In this document: piece after piece, positions 1 to 5,137 of the stretch | How the letters are laid out: every line of letters begins with the position of its first letter | Position numbering within the stretch: position 1 is the first letter of the stretch | Assembly (NCBI GenBank): GCA_009776385.1 | Contig: WRFT01000129.1 | Span: forward strand, 1-5,521 | Direction of reading: 5' to 3' | DNA from: Clostridia bacterium | Lineage (GTDB): Bacteria > Bacillota > Clostridia > Christensenellales > Aristaeellaceae | DNA: 5,521 nt | Program-made: the position numbers and the translations under genes | Notes under the pieces: model-generated | The model's input: the letters and a program-made list of their open reading frames with translations, nothing else | Databases searched by the model: none | What the model was told of the DNA's origin: nothing

Positions 1-267
1 CTCGTAAAACAGCTAAACGAAACCGGCCACACCGTCATCATGATTACCCATACCATGTGGGTTGTGGCGGAGTACGCGCACCGGGTGGCGGTGATGAACA
101 GCGGAAAACTTATCATGTACGGCTCCACAAGGGAAGTTTTCTCCGACGACGCCAAACTCAGGAACCATTCGCTCAGGACTCCGCACATTGTGGAACTTTC
201 CAACGGCTTCGGTAAAACCGTTCTGTCACTTGAAGAGATGCTGTACTGCACGGGGGATATTGAATGA
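1..267 (+). CDS. ecfA: ECF transporter ATP-binding protein, C-terminal part (cut at window start)
   Basis: Open from base 1 in frame 1 to TGA at 265-267, giving the last 88 residues of an ABC ATPase. Visible is the segment after the Walker B region: an H-loop (switch) histidine in ITHTM, followed by MWVVAEYAHRVAVMNSGKL and a GSTREVF stretch. This pattern is typical of EcfA/CbiO-type ATPases, where the usual wording is THDMWVVAEYADRV..M..G. The tail resembles the C-terminal region of EcfA proteins. Walker A, Q-loop and signature motif lie outside the window. In the family, two such cytoplasmic ATPases power vitamin or metal uptake by binding the coupling helices of EcfT, encoded just downstream (30 bp gap). 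Whether the operon has one or two ATPase genes cannot be seen. The family call is firm; the assignment to ECF type rests on both the sequence and the adjacent ecfT. Confidence 0.9.
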   Translation, partial: LVKQLNETGHTVIMITHTMWVVAEYAHRVAVMNSGKLIMYGSTREVFSDDAKLRNHSLRTPHIVELSNGFGKTVLSLEEMLYCTGDIE

Positions 268-289
268 TGGAGGATATTAAATGATGGAG
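256..289 (+). repeat. 17-bp tandem duplication at the ecfA-ecfT junction
   Basis: The 17 bases at 256-272 (gatattgaatgatggag) are repeated directly at 273-289 with one mismatch (g to a at the seventh base). The first copy contains the end of ecfA and its TGA. Each copy carries a GGAG Shine-Dalgarno core (269-272 and 286-289), and each core sits 8 nt before an ATG (281 and 298). ATG 298 is the ecfT start. Confidence 0.9.
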
Positions 290-297
290 AAACTTAT

Positions 298-1059
298 ATG
301 AGCGTATTCATGTACCAGGACATCAACTCCTTCCTTCACAAACTTGACCCAAGGGTCAAACTGCTTGTGATGCTGACCTTTTTTGTGTATGCCCTCATGT
401 TTCTGAAAAACGCCGCGTTACTCGCGGTTGTTTTTTTATTCGTGCTTGTTTACGCCGCGATGGGGCGCTCGCTCGGTAACGTGCTGCATTCCGCCAAGGT
501 ACTCCTGACAATATTTTTAGTAACAGTCATAGTATGGATTTTAACAACACCGGGCCCCACCAAGATCATTTTGTGGTTCTCCGTGGAAGGCCTGCTCCGG
601 GGCATCAGCGGCGGGTTTTCGCTTGTCATAATAATTATTACGAGCATTGTATTTATCTCCACCACCAAAATCGAAGAACTCACGATGGCGTGTATACGTC
701 TTGGCCTGCCCTACCGGGGCGCCTTTGCAACCTCCACAGCGATCCGCATGATTCCGCTGATAGCGGATACGGCCACCACGATTCTGCAGGCGCAAAAATC
801 CCGCGGTCTGGATGTCGATACCGGCAGTTTCATGCAGAAACTCAAAAAATACGTGCCGCTCATGGTACCGACCATCGTGTCGGTAATACGGGGGACGACG
901 GTATTCGCCATGGCCCTGGAATCCAAAGGTTTCGGGTATTCTGAAAAACGCACAAATTACATCGTTATTTCGTATAAACTGAGGGATTATCTATTTTCGC
1001 TGGTATTGTTGCTGCTTATCGCTCTGGCGGTTTTTATAAAGCTCTACTTTAAAGTATAG
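298..1059 (+). CDS. ecfT: ECF transporter transmembrane coupling protein EcfT
   Basis: A 253-residue integral membrane protein of the EcfT/CbiQ family, which links the cytoplasmic ATPases to the S component in energy-coupling-factor importers. The N-terminus has the family hallmark LDPRVKLL (residues 16-23). Hydrophobic segments lie at roughly 22-36, 38-55, 67-83, 106-121 and 232-248. The two cytoplasmic coupling-helix motifs are present as AQKSRG (165-170) and ALESKG (206-211). They correspond to the two Ala-Arg-Gly motifs of the family; the second has Lys in place of Arg, a conservative change. The start is ATG 298, with GGAG at 286-289 (8 nt spacing). The in-frame stretch from the ecfA stop to 298 contains no earlier ATG, GTG or TTG. 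It lies 30 bp after ecfA and 28 bp before the S component, so the three are almost certainly co-transcribed. Length is normal for the family. Confidence 0.93.
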   Translation: MSVFMYQDINSFLHKLDPRVKLLVMLTFFVYALMFLKNAALLAVVFLFVLVYAAMGRSLGNVLHSAKVLLTIFLVTVIVWILTTPGPTKIILWFSVEGLLRGISGGFSLVIIIITSIVFISTTKIEELTMACIRLGLPYRGAFATSTAIRMIPLIADTATTILQAQKSRGLDVDTGSFMQKLKKYVPLMVPTIVSVIRGTTVFAMALESKGFGYSEKRTNYIVISYKLRDYLFSLVLLLLIALAVFIKLYFKV

Positions 1060-1087
1060 CTTAAAAATATGTTAAGAGGAGAAAAAC

Positions 1088-1861
1088 ATGAAGGAAGTTT
1101 TCACAATGTGGAAGAGTACAAAGATGATTGTACTCACAGCTCTGACGGCGGCAATTTACGCGGCGATCCTTATTCCGTTTAAGGCGATCCCGCTCGTGCC
1201 GGGTTTCACCGAAGTACGTCCGGGTAACATGATCCCCGTAGCCTTCGGCCTGTTCTTCGGACCAGCCGCTGCCTGGGGCGCCGCAATCGGCAATACCCTG
1301 GGGGACATATTCGGCAGTTCCTTCGGCGTAGGCTCGCTGTTCGGCTTTGTCGGCAATTTCCTTTTCGCCTACATCCCCTACAAGCTGTGGAACAACCTCG
1401 GCATACTCAAGCCGGAAGAGCAGTCGCCGGATCTCAAGGGCGCCAAAAAAATCGTATTGTACATGGTACTGGCAATCCTTGCTTCAGCAGCCTGCGGTAT
1501 CTTTATCGCATGGGGCGTTGATCTCCTTGGCTTTGTACCCTTCTCCGTACTTGGAACCATCATCCCGATCAACAACGGCATTGCCGCATGCGTCCTCGGT
1601 TTCATACTGACCATACTCCTGTTCCCCCGTATCAAGAAGTGGGACCTCTACTGGAGAGACGTAATTCCCGAAGCCGATCTGCCCAAAGGCGGACCAATTG
1701 CGAGAATAGGCGCCTGGGTCATGGTCGCGTCCATTGTGATCTGCCTGCCCATCGCGCTGGTTCTGGCATACAGGATCGGTGGAACACAGGCCCCCGCGGT
1801 CATGATAGTCGCCGGTATCGGATCCATCGGCTGCCTCGTCGGCGGAATACTGCAGATCTAA
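1088..1861 (+). CDS. Probable ECF transporter S component (substrate-binding membrane protein), extended form
   Basis: A 257-residue, very hydrophobic protein directly after ecfT. Start ATG 1088 has a strong AGGAG at 1077-1081 (6 nt spacing); Met7 (ATG 1106) is a less likely alternative without such a site. Helix 1 (about 11-29) carries overlapping AxxxA patterns (Ala18/Ala22 and Ala21/Ala25). In known S components this motif packs against EcfT. A loop with VRPGNMIP (43-50) and the conserved-looking stretch GAAIGNTLGDIFG (64-76) may form part of the substrate site. Further membrane segments lie near 50-68, 80-98, 123-141, 152-179, 207-229 and 235-255. Most S components have about 180-200 residues and six helices, so the last two segments look like an extension. 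I cannot name the substrate. The neighbouring ahcY makes adenosine, homocysteine, S-adenosylhomocysteine or a related compound a reasonable guess, no more. Position and motif support the S-component role. Confidence 0.78.
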   Translation: MKEVFTMWKSTKMIVLTALTAAIYAAILIPFKAIPLVPGFTEVRPGNMIPVAFGLFFGPAAAWGAAIGNTLGDIFGSSFGVGSLFGFVGNFLFAYIPYKLWNNLGILKPEEQSPDLKGAKKIVLYMVLAILASAACGIFIAWGVDLLGFVPFSVLGTIIPINNGIAACVLGFILTILLFPRIKKWDLYWRDVIPEADLPKGGPIARIGAWVMVASIVICLPIALVLAYRIGGTQAPAVMIVAGIGSIGCLVGGILQI

Positions 1862-1935
1862 TGTAGTTCGCGAATTCGGTTAAGCGGATTCATATTAATG
1901 ATTTAAAATTAACTATCAGATAGGAGAAAGTTTCA
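1862..1935 (+). other. AT-rich spacer before ahcY with Shine-Dalgarno site that decides a TTG start
   Basis: A 74-bp gap, notably A/T-rich from about 1890 to 1920. AGGAG at 1922-1926 lies 9 nt before TTG 1936 and fixes the unusual ahcY start. A TAAAAT at 1904-1909 resembles a -10 box but has no good -35 partner, so I do not call a promoter. No riboswitch-like pairing or terminator is evident. Confidence 0.6.
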
Positions 1936-3174
1936 TTGAGTATCATACGAGATAAATCACTAGCCGCGGCCGGGCTCGCAAAAATAAACTGGGTCAAGGA
2001 TTTTATGCCCGTGCTGAACCGGCTTGAGAAAAAATTCACCGCCGAGAAGCCTTTTAAGGGTATGAAAATTGCCGTTTGTGTGCATCTGGAGGCGAAAACA
2101 GGCTACCTGGCCACCGTGCTAAGGGAAGCGGGAGCGGAGATCACGGTGACGGGCTCCAACCCCCTTTCCACCAAAGACGATATCTGCGCCGCGCTGGACA
2201 GCCTGGGACTTGCGGTTTACGCCTGGCACGGCGCAACCGCGGAAGAGTACCGCGACCATCAGATCAAGGCGCTCGAGTTCTGCCCGGATATCATCATCGA
2301 CGACGGCAGCGACCTTGTGATGCGGCTCCATGAAGAAGTGCCCCAGTACGCCAAAAACGTACTGGGCGGCTGCGAGGAAACAACAACCGGTATACACCGC
2401 CTCCGCGCACGAAGCGACGCTGGCAAGCTCAAATTCCCCATGTTTGCCGTTAACGACGCCAAATGTAAATACCTCTTTGATAACCACCACGGCACCGGCC
2501 AATCCACCTGGGACGCGATCATGTACAGCACAAACAACATGGTCTCCGGCCGCACCGTTGTGGTAGCAGGATACGGTCACTGCAGTTCGGGTATCGCCAT
2601 GCGCGCCAAAGGTCTGGGCGCAAACGTTATCGTTACCGAAGTCGACCGCTTCAAGGCGCTTGAGGCGCTCATGGACGGTTTCCGGGTAATGCCGATGATG
2701 GAAGCCGCGAAACTCGGCGATATATTCGTCACTGCAACCGGTTGCACAAAAGTCATCACAACCGAACACTTCAAGCTGATGAAGAACAACGTGCTGCTCG
2801 CCAATGCCGGCCACTTCGATGTTGAGGTGGACAAGGCCGCCCTTGAAGCCATGAGCGTGAAAAAGGAAAACCGGAAGCCCTTTATCGACGGGTACCATCT
2901 CTCCAACGGCAAAGTACTGAACCTGCTCGCGGAAGGCCGTCTCGTCAATATCGTTGCCGGCAACGGCCACCCCGCCGATATCATGGACCTGAGTTTTGGC
3001 ATCCAGTTGCTCGGCGCCCTGCATGTCGCGAAAAACGCCAAACAGCTCAAGCCCCTGCTCTACAACATACCGGCCGAGATCGACGATGAAATAATACGCA
3101 TAAAACTAGAAGCCATGGGGGTAAACATAGACACCCTTTCGGCCGAACAGGAAGCGTATTTAAAGAGCATGTAG
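1936..3174 (+). CDS. ahcY: S-adenosylhomocysteine hydrolase (adenosylhomocysteinase)
   Basis: A 412-residue cytoplasmic enzyme that reversibly splits S-adenosylhomocysteine into adenosine and homocysteine using bound NAD, relieving product inhibition of methyltransferases. Key residues by comparison with the human enzyme: His50 (VHLEAKT), Asp122/Asp123 (DDGSDL), Glu147/Glu148 in CEETTTG, Asn173, catalytic Lys178, Asp182 and Asn183 (FDN), His293 (AGHFDVE) and His345 (NGHP). The NAD-binding loop is AGYGHCSSG (211-219), with Ser217 where most homologues have Gly; the acidic residue after strand 2 is present in VTEVD. Length and the LSAEQEAYL ending match the short archaeal/Thermotoga-like form, which lacks the HYRY tail of the longer enzymes. 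The start is TTG 1936, set by AGGAG at 1922-1926; homology begins within the first ten residues. It is likely co-transcribed with the upstream ECF genes. Some members of this short clade act on S-inosylhomocysteine instead, so the exact purine is not certain. Confidence 0.95.
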   Translation: MSIIRDKSLAAAGLAKINWVKDFMPVLNRLEKKFTAEKPFKGMKIAVCVHLEAKTGYLATVLREAGAEITVTGSNPLSTKDDICAALDSLGLAVYAWHGATAEEYRDHQIKALEFCPDIIIDDGSDLVMRLHEEVPQYAKNVLGGCEETTTGIHRLRARSDAGKLKFPMFAVNDAKCKYLFDNHHGTGQSTWDAIMYSTNNMVSGRTVVVAGYGHCSSGIAMRAKGLGANVIVTEVDRFKALEALMDGFRVMPMMEAAKLGDIFVTATGCTKVITTEHFKLMKNNVLLANAGHFDVEVDKAALEAMSVKKENRKPFIDGYHLSNGKVLNLLAEGRLVNIVAGNGHPADIMDLSFGIQLLGALHVAKNAKQLKPLLYNIPAEIDDEIIRIKLEAMGVNIDTLSAEQEAYLKSM

Positions 3175-3237
3175 CAAAAGGCAATTTTCGATTTTATCTC
3201 ACGGATATCCGGGGGATACAAAGAACACGGTTAAGAG

Positions 3238-3280
3238 AAGGGAGGAAAGGGGAATTGAATTTCCGTTCCTCCCTTTTTTA
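3238..3280 (+). terminator. Rho-independent terminator of the ecf-ahcY operon
   Basis: AAGGGAGGAA (3238-3247) pairs perfectly with TTCCTCCCTT (3266-3275). A short inner GGAA/TTCC pairing (3251-3254 with 3261-3264) lies in the loop, and a run of six T (3274-3279) follows. It lies 63 bp after the ahcY stop and between convergent gene blocks. On the minus strand the same stem is followed by CTCTTAACC, so it should work well only in the plus direction. Confidence 0.88.
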
Positions 3281-3286
3281 TTGCCG

Positions 3287-3307
3287 GAAGAATACAATTC
3301 TTCTTTT
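3287..3307 (+). terminator. Second, weak AT-rich hairpin between the convergent genes
   Basis: GAAGAAT (3287-3293) pairs with ATTCTTC (3297-3303) around a 3-nt loop, followed by TTTT (3304-3307). The stem is mostly A-T, so it is a weak terminator at best and possibly a backup to the preceding one. On the minus strand, downstream of hicB, the same hairpin lacks a T run. Confidence 0.3.
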
Positions 3308-3346
3308 CTGATTAACTCTGCGGGCTTGTGCCTTCGTGAGGTTTTT

Positions 3347-3682
3347 TCAGCCTGATCTTGCGAGCAGTTTTTCCCTTACCGCTTCGGCTATCCAGGTATT
3401 GAGACTCCTCCCTTCGGACTTGGCCATTACAGCGGCATGAGAATGGAGTTCTGGCGGTATTCTGATAATAAGCCTGCCTGATGCGGGTATATCAGGGTTC
3501 TTATTCATTTTTTTGCAAAAAACCAGATATTCATCAATACTTTCCCTGAATGATTTTTGCATTTCCTTAACGCTGGTACCCTTAAAGGTAATAACATCCC
3601 GAAGTCCAATAACCTCGCCGTAAAAAATTTCAGCCTCATCATCATATTCCGCTTTACCGGTATATCCCTTATACTTCATCAT
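3347..3682 (-). CDS. hicB: HicB family antitoxin
   Basis: A 111-residue antitoxin that should bind and neutralise the HicA mRNA-cutting toxin and repress the shared promoter. The N-terminal part (about 4-58, YKGYTGKAEYDDEAEIFYGE and on through FRESIDEYL) matches the partly degenerate RNase-H-like HicB domain. The C-terminal part (about 69-107, GRLIIRIPPELH...GRSLNTWIAEAV) is a ribbon-helix-helix DNA-binding domain, so autoregulation is expected. The start is the first of two adjacent ATGs (3682-3680), 6 nt after GGGGG (3693-3689). The gene overlaps the end of hicA by 14 bp, so translation is probably coupled. The order is toxin first, antitoxin second, as usual for hicAB. The stop is TGA at 3349-3347. 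No convincing minus-strand terminator follows before the convergent ahcY terminator. Confidence 0.93.
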   Translation of the reverse strand: MMKYKGYTGKAEYDDEAEIFYGEVIGLRDVITFKGTSVKEMQKSFRESIDEYLVFCKKMNKNPDIPASGRLIIRIPPELHSHAAVMAKSEGRSLNTWIAEAVREKLLARSG

Positions 3683-3932
3683 ACTTCACCCCCGCATTTT
3701 TTAGAAAATGTCTTACGGATTTTATTGCCCCTTTGTCAGTTTCCTTCTGCGGATGTGGTTTATGAAATACTGCAATCACACCGTTTAGCATGATACAGAC
3801 CCTGGAACCGCTTCCCTGCTCTATAACCGCTCCGTACGCTTTAAAAAGGCTTTCTATATCAGACCACAAAATCGAGCTTTTTATGGGATTATGGAAAATA
3901 TCATTAAGCGTTTTCCCTTGTTTTGAGTTCAC
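3669..3932 (-). CDS. hicA: HicA family toxin (mRNA interferase)
   Basis: An 87-residue toxin of the HicA/YcfA type, a small double-stranded-RNA-binding-like fold that cleaves mRNA when free of HicB. Visible are an N-terminal MNSKQGKTL, the WSDIESLF helix (23-30), GSGSRV (40-45) and FHKPHPQKETDKGAI (56-70), then a C-terminal helix RHFLKNAGV. In many HicA proteins the catalytic His follows Gly-Ser directly (GSH). Here that place is Arg44 and the candidate histidines are His57 and His60; this is a recognised-looking subfamily with a longer N-terminus. The start is GTG (3932-3930), supported by the MNSK..KTL opening and by lack of a later Met before the core; no Shine-Dalgarno site precedes it. 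The local 240 bp (3661-3900) is about 40% G+C by hand count against roughly 57-60% in flanking genes, which fits horizontal acquisition. Confidence 0.9.
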   Translation of the reverse strand: MNSKQGKTLNDIFHNPIKSSILWSDIESLFKAYGAVIEQGSGSRVCIMLNGVIAVFHKPHPQKETDKGAIKSVRHFLKNAGVKYDEV

Positions 3933-3939
3933 CTGTTTA

Positions 3940-3953
3940 TAATGATATCATTA
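3940..3953. promoter_or_regulatory. Probable HicB operator: perfect 14-bp palindrome over the -10 box
   Basis: The bases taatgatatcatta form a perfect inverted repeat centred on GATATC. It covers the whole -10 box of the hicAB promoter and ends 7 bp before the hicA start codon. HicB has a ribbon-helix-helix domain, which binds such short two-fold sites, so binding here would block RNA polymerase. The link to HicB is inferred. Confidence 0.65.
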
Positions 3954-3970
3954 AACGATACTATTGTCAA
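3942..3970 (-). promoter_or_regulatory. hicAB promoter (near-consensus sigma-70 type)
   Basis: Read on the minus strand, a perfect -35 box TTGACA (3970-3965) is followed after exactly 17 bp by TATCAT (3947-3942), five of six bases of the consensus -10. The expected start point falls about 2-3 nt before the hicA GTG at 3932, giving a leaderless or nearly leaderless transcript, in keeping with the missing ribosome-binding site. Confidence 0.75.
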
Positions 3971-3979
3971 ATAAACGAT
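3952..3979 (-). repeat. Two direct copies of ATCGTTTA bracketing the hicAB -35 box
   Basis: On the minus strand ATCGTTTA occurs at 3979-3972 and again at 3959-3952, exactly 20 bp apart (about two helical turns). The -35 box TTGACA lies between them. The second copy runs by two bases into the palindromic operator. These could be extra protein-binding half-sites. Confidence 0.6.
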
Positions 3980-3985
3980 TAAGCG

Positions 3986-4987
3986 CTATTGATACAGCAA
4001 TTTATCCATCGCAAGAAGGTTCCTGTCAGGCGCGGCAGCGGGAATTTCGCAGCCTGCGGCGATGAGTGTGGTTTCGTTTCCGGCCTCTATACAGCGCCGT
4101 ACATCGGCTTCCGTTTCTTCCACTGTGCCGCGGAGTACGGCTCCCGCGGGGTTAAAGTTGCCGGAAACAGAGATACCCGTACCGTTAAAAAGCCGCACCG
4201 CGTGACCGAAATCAACCATCCAGTCAATATCGAGAATATCAGGCTTAACCTGTATCAGTAATTCCAGAATCGAAGTTATGTTCCCGCAGATGTGGAGCTT
4301 GACCCTCGCGCCCTGCCCATGGATGTAATTTACGATGGCCCTGTCCCAAGCGAGGCAGTATTTTTCGTACAATACGGGGCCGACAAGGGAAGCGACCGCG
4401 TTGCCCACGCCGATAAAATCAGCGCCGGCGTCAATCTGCGCTTTGGCGAAACGTTTTTGCTGTTCAAATATAATCGCGAAAAGTTCGGGCAGGTATTCCT
4501 CTTCGCCTGCCAGATCCACCATAAGATCATTTACGCCCCGGAGATCGGCGGCCTCCGCAAGACAGCCTTCTATCCAGCCGATTACAGGGTATTCATTTCC
4601 GGTTTTCTGACGGAGAAGCTCGCAGGCTTTAACACGGTCCAGTGTACGCGGACTGTCCAGGGGATCAAAACGCTTAAGCGTGGAAAGGTCAACGTTGCCA
4701 GAGATGAGCGGGATTGCGGCATAGGGAACGCCGTTTTCGGGAAAAACCACATCGGAACCGAAGGCGGCTGCCTCGCGCATGGGGTCGGAAATGGCGGACA
4801 CGCTGTCAAGGCCGTATTTCTCCGCGCAAATAAGGTTGCCTTCAACCAGTTTGCGGTAATCCCGTACATACCCGCTGTAGGAAACTCCGGCTTCCCTGGC
4901 GACAATGGCCATGAAAATATTCATGTTGGGAATTTTATCGACGCTTTTTCCGGCCAAGCGGACGTTTAAACGTTCAAGTGATGTCAT
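3986..4987 (-). CDS. MtaA/MtbA/CmuA-type zinc methyltransferase (uroporphyrinogen decarboxylase fold)
   Basis: A 333-residue cytoplasmic protein of the uroporphyrinogen decarboxylase superfamily. It belongs with the corrinoid methyltransferases rather than the haem enzyme, because it carries the zinc site His232-x-Cys234 (LHICGN) and Cys313 (AAGCEIP), the H-x-C...C pattern of MtaA, MtbA and CmuA. Other family stretches are GWIEGCLAEAADLRG (137-151), DAGADFIGVGNAVAS (186-200) and SGNFNPAGAVLRGT (275-288). Such proteins move a methyl group from a methylated corrinoid protein to a thiol (coenzyme M in methanogens) or another acceptor. The acceptor here is unknown: no corrinoid protein, MT1 partner or reactivase is in the window. 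The start is ATG 4987 with a modest CAGG 7 nt upstream; the opening (TSLERLNVRLAGKSVDKIP) is typical of the family. It stands 150 bp after the sugar permease and 54 bp before hicA. Full length; no lesions seen. Confidence 0.87.
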   Translation of the reverse strand: MTSLERLNVRLAGKSVDKIPNMNIFMAIVAREAGVSYSGYVRDYRKLVEGNLICAEKYGLDSVSAISDPMREAAAFGSDVVFPENGVPYAAIPLISGNVDLSTLKRFDPLDSPRTLDRVKACELLRQKTGNEYPVIGWIEGCLAEAADLRGVNDLMVDLAGEEEYLPELFAIIFEQQKRFAKAQIDAGADFIGVGNAVASLVGPVLYEKYCLAWDRAIVNYIHGQGARVKLHICGNITSILELLIQVKPDILDIDWMVDFGHAVRLFNGTGISVSGNFNPAGAVLRGTVEETEADVRRCIEAGNETTLIAAGCEIPAAAPDRNLLAMDKLLYQ

Positions 4988-5015
4988 TTTATACCTGTTC
5001 CGCTTTTAAACCCCG

Positions 5016-5041
5016 CATATGGACACCTACATATAGACACC
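5016..5041. repeat. Direct repeat with 14-bp period upstream of the methyltransferase gene
   Basis: On the minus strand GGTGTCTATATG (5041-5030) is followed, after two bases, by GGTGTCCATATG (5027-5016), 11 of 12 bases identical. The second copy ends 28 bp before the ATG at 4987. It may be a paired regulator-binding site or a chance duplication; no clear -10/-35 pair accompanies it. Confidence 0.5.
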
Positions 5042-5078
5042 AAGCCAAAATACCGCAGCGCTTGTTACGCCAAATCAC

Positions 5079-5111
5079 AAAACGCCGCTTGTCTTAAAAT
5101 CAGCAAACGGC
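5079..5111 (-). terminator. Possible terminator after the sugar permease
   Basis: On the minus strand GCCGTTTG (5111-5104) pairs with CAAGCGGC (5091-5084) over 8 bp with one G-U pair and a 12-nt loop, followed by G and TTTT (5082-5079). The stem lies 27 bp past the permease stop. The large loop and short T run make it a weak-to-moderate candidate. Confidence 0.45.
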
Positions 5112-5137
5112 AACACGCAATAACCATCAATCCGGCA

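Noticed and set aside
264..301. Six-codon ORFs MMEDIK and MMEKLI as real peptide genes
   Set aside because: They follow mechanically from the 17-bp duplication. They may matter for re-initiation, but there is no support for functional peptides, so they are reported only as a finding.
534..944. A 136-codon plus-strand frame inside ecfT
   Set aside because: It is a shifted frame of a well-supported membrane protein gene, His- and Arg-rich, with no domain pattern.
1867..1909. A promoter for ahcY in the spacer after the S component
   Set aside because: TAAAAT at 1904-1909 is a fair -10 but there is no acceptable -35 at 16-18 bp; AT-rich leaders often give such matches by chance.
1860..1935. A SAM or SAH riboswitch upstream of ahcY
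   Set aside because: The gap is only 74 bp, and I see no conserved helices or terminator/antiterminator pairing in it.
2119..3024. A 301-codon open frame on the minus strand inside ahcY
   Set aside because: It lies wholly antisense to a fully conserved enzyme gene; the translation is rich in His, Gly and Val without any recognisable domain. It is explained by the G/C-rich third codon positions of ahcY.
3677..3690. Repeated TGAAGTAT at the hicA-hicB overlap as a regulatory repeat
   Set aside because: The 10-bp-period repeat falls within coding sequence of both genes and is short enough to arise by chance; no further evidence supports a role.
3938..3943. A plus-strand TATAAT as a promoter reading towards the methyltransferase gene
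   Set aside because: No -35 box at a workable distance and no plus-strand gene downstream; the bases belong to the palindrome and the hicA leader.
4292..4969. A 225-codon open frame on the plus strand opposite the methyltransferase gene
   Set aside because: The minus-strand protein has clear family motifs and zinc ligands across the same bases. The plus-strand translation has no recognisable domain and no good ribosome-binding site.
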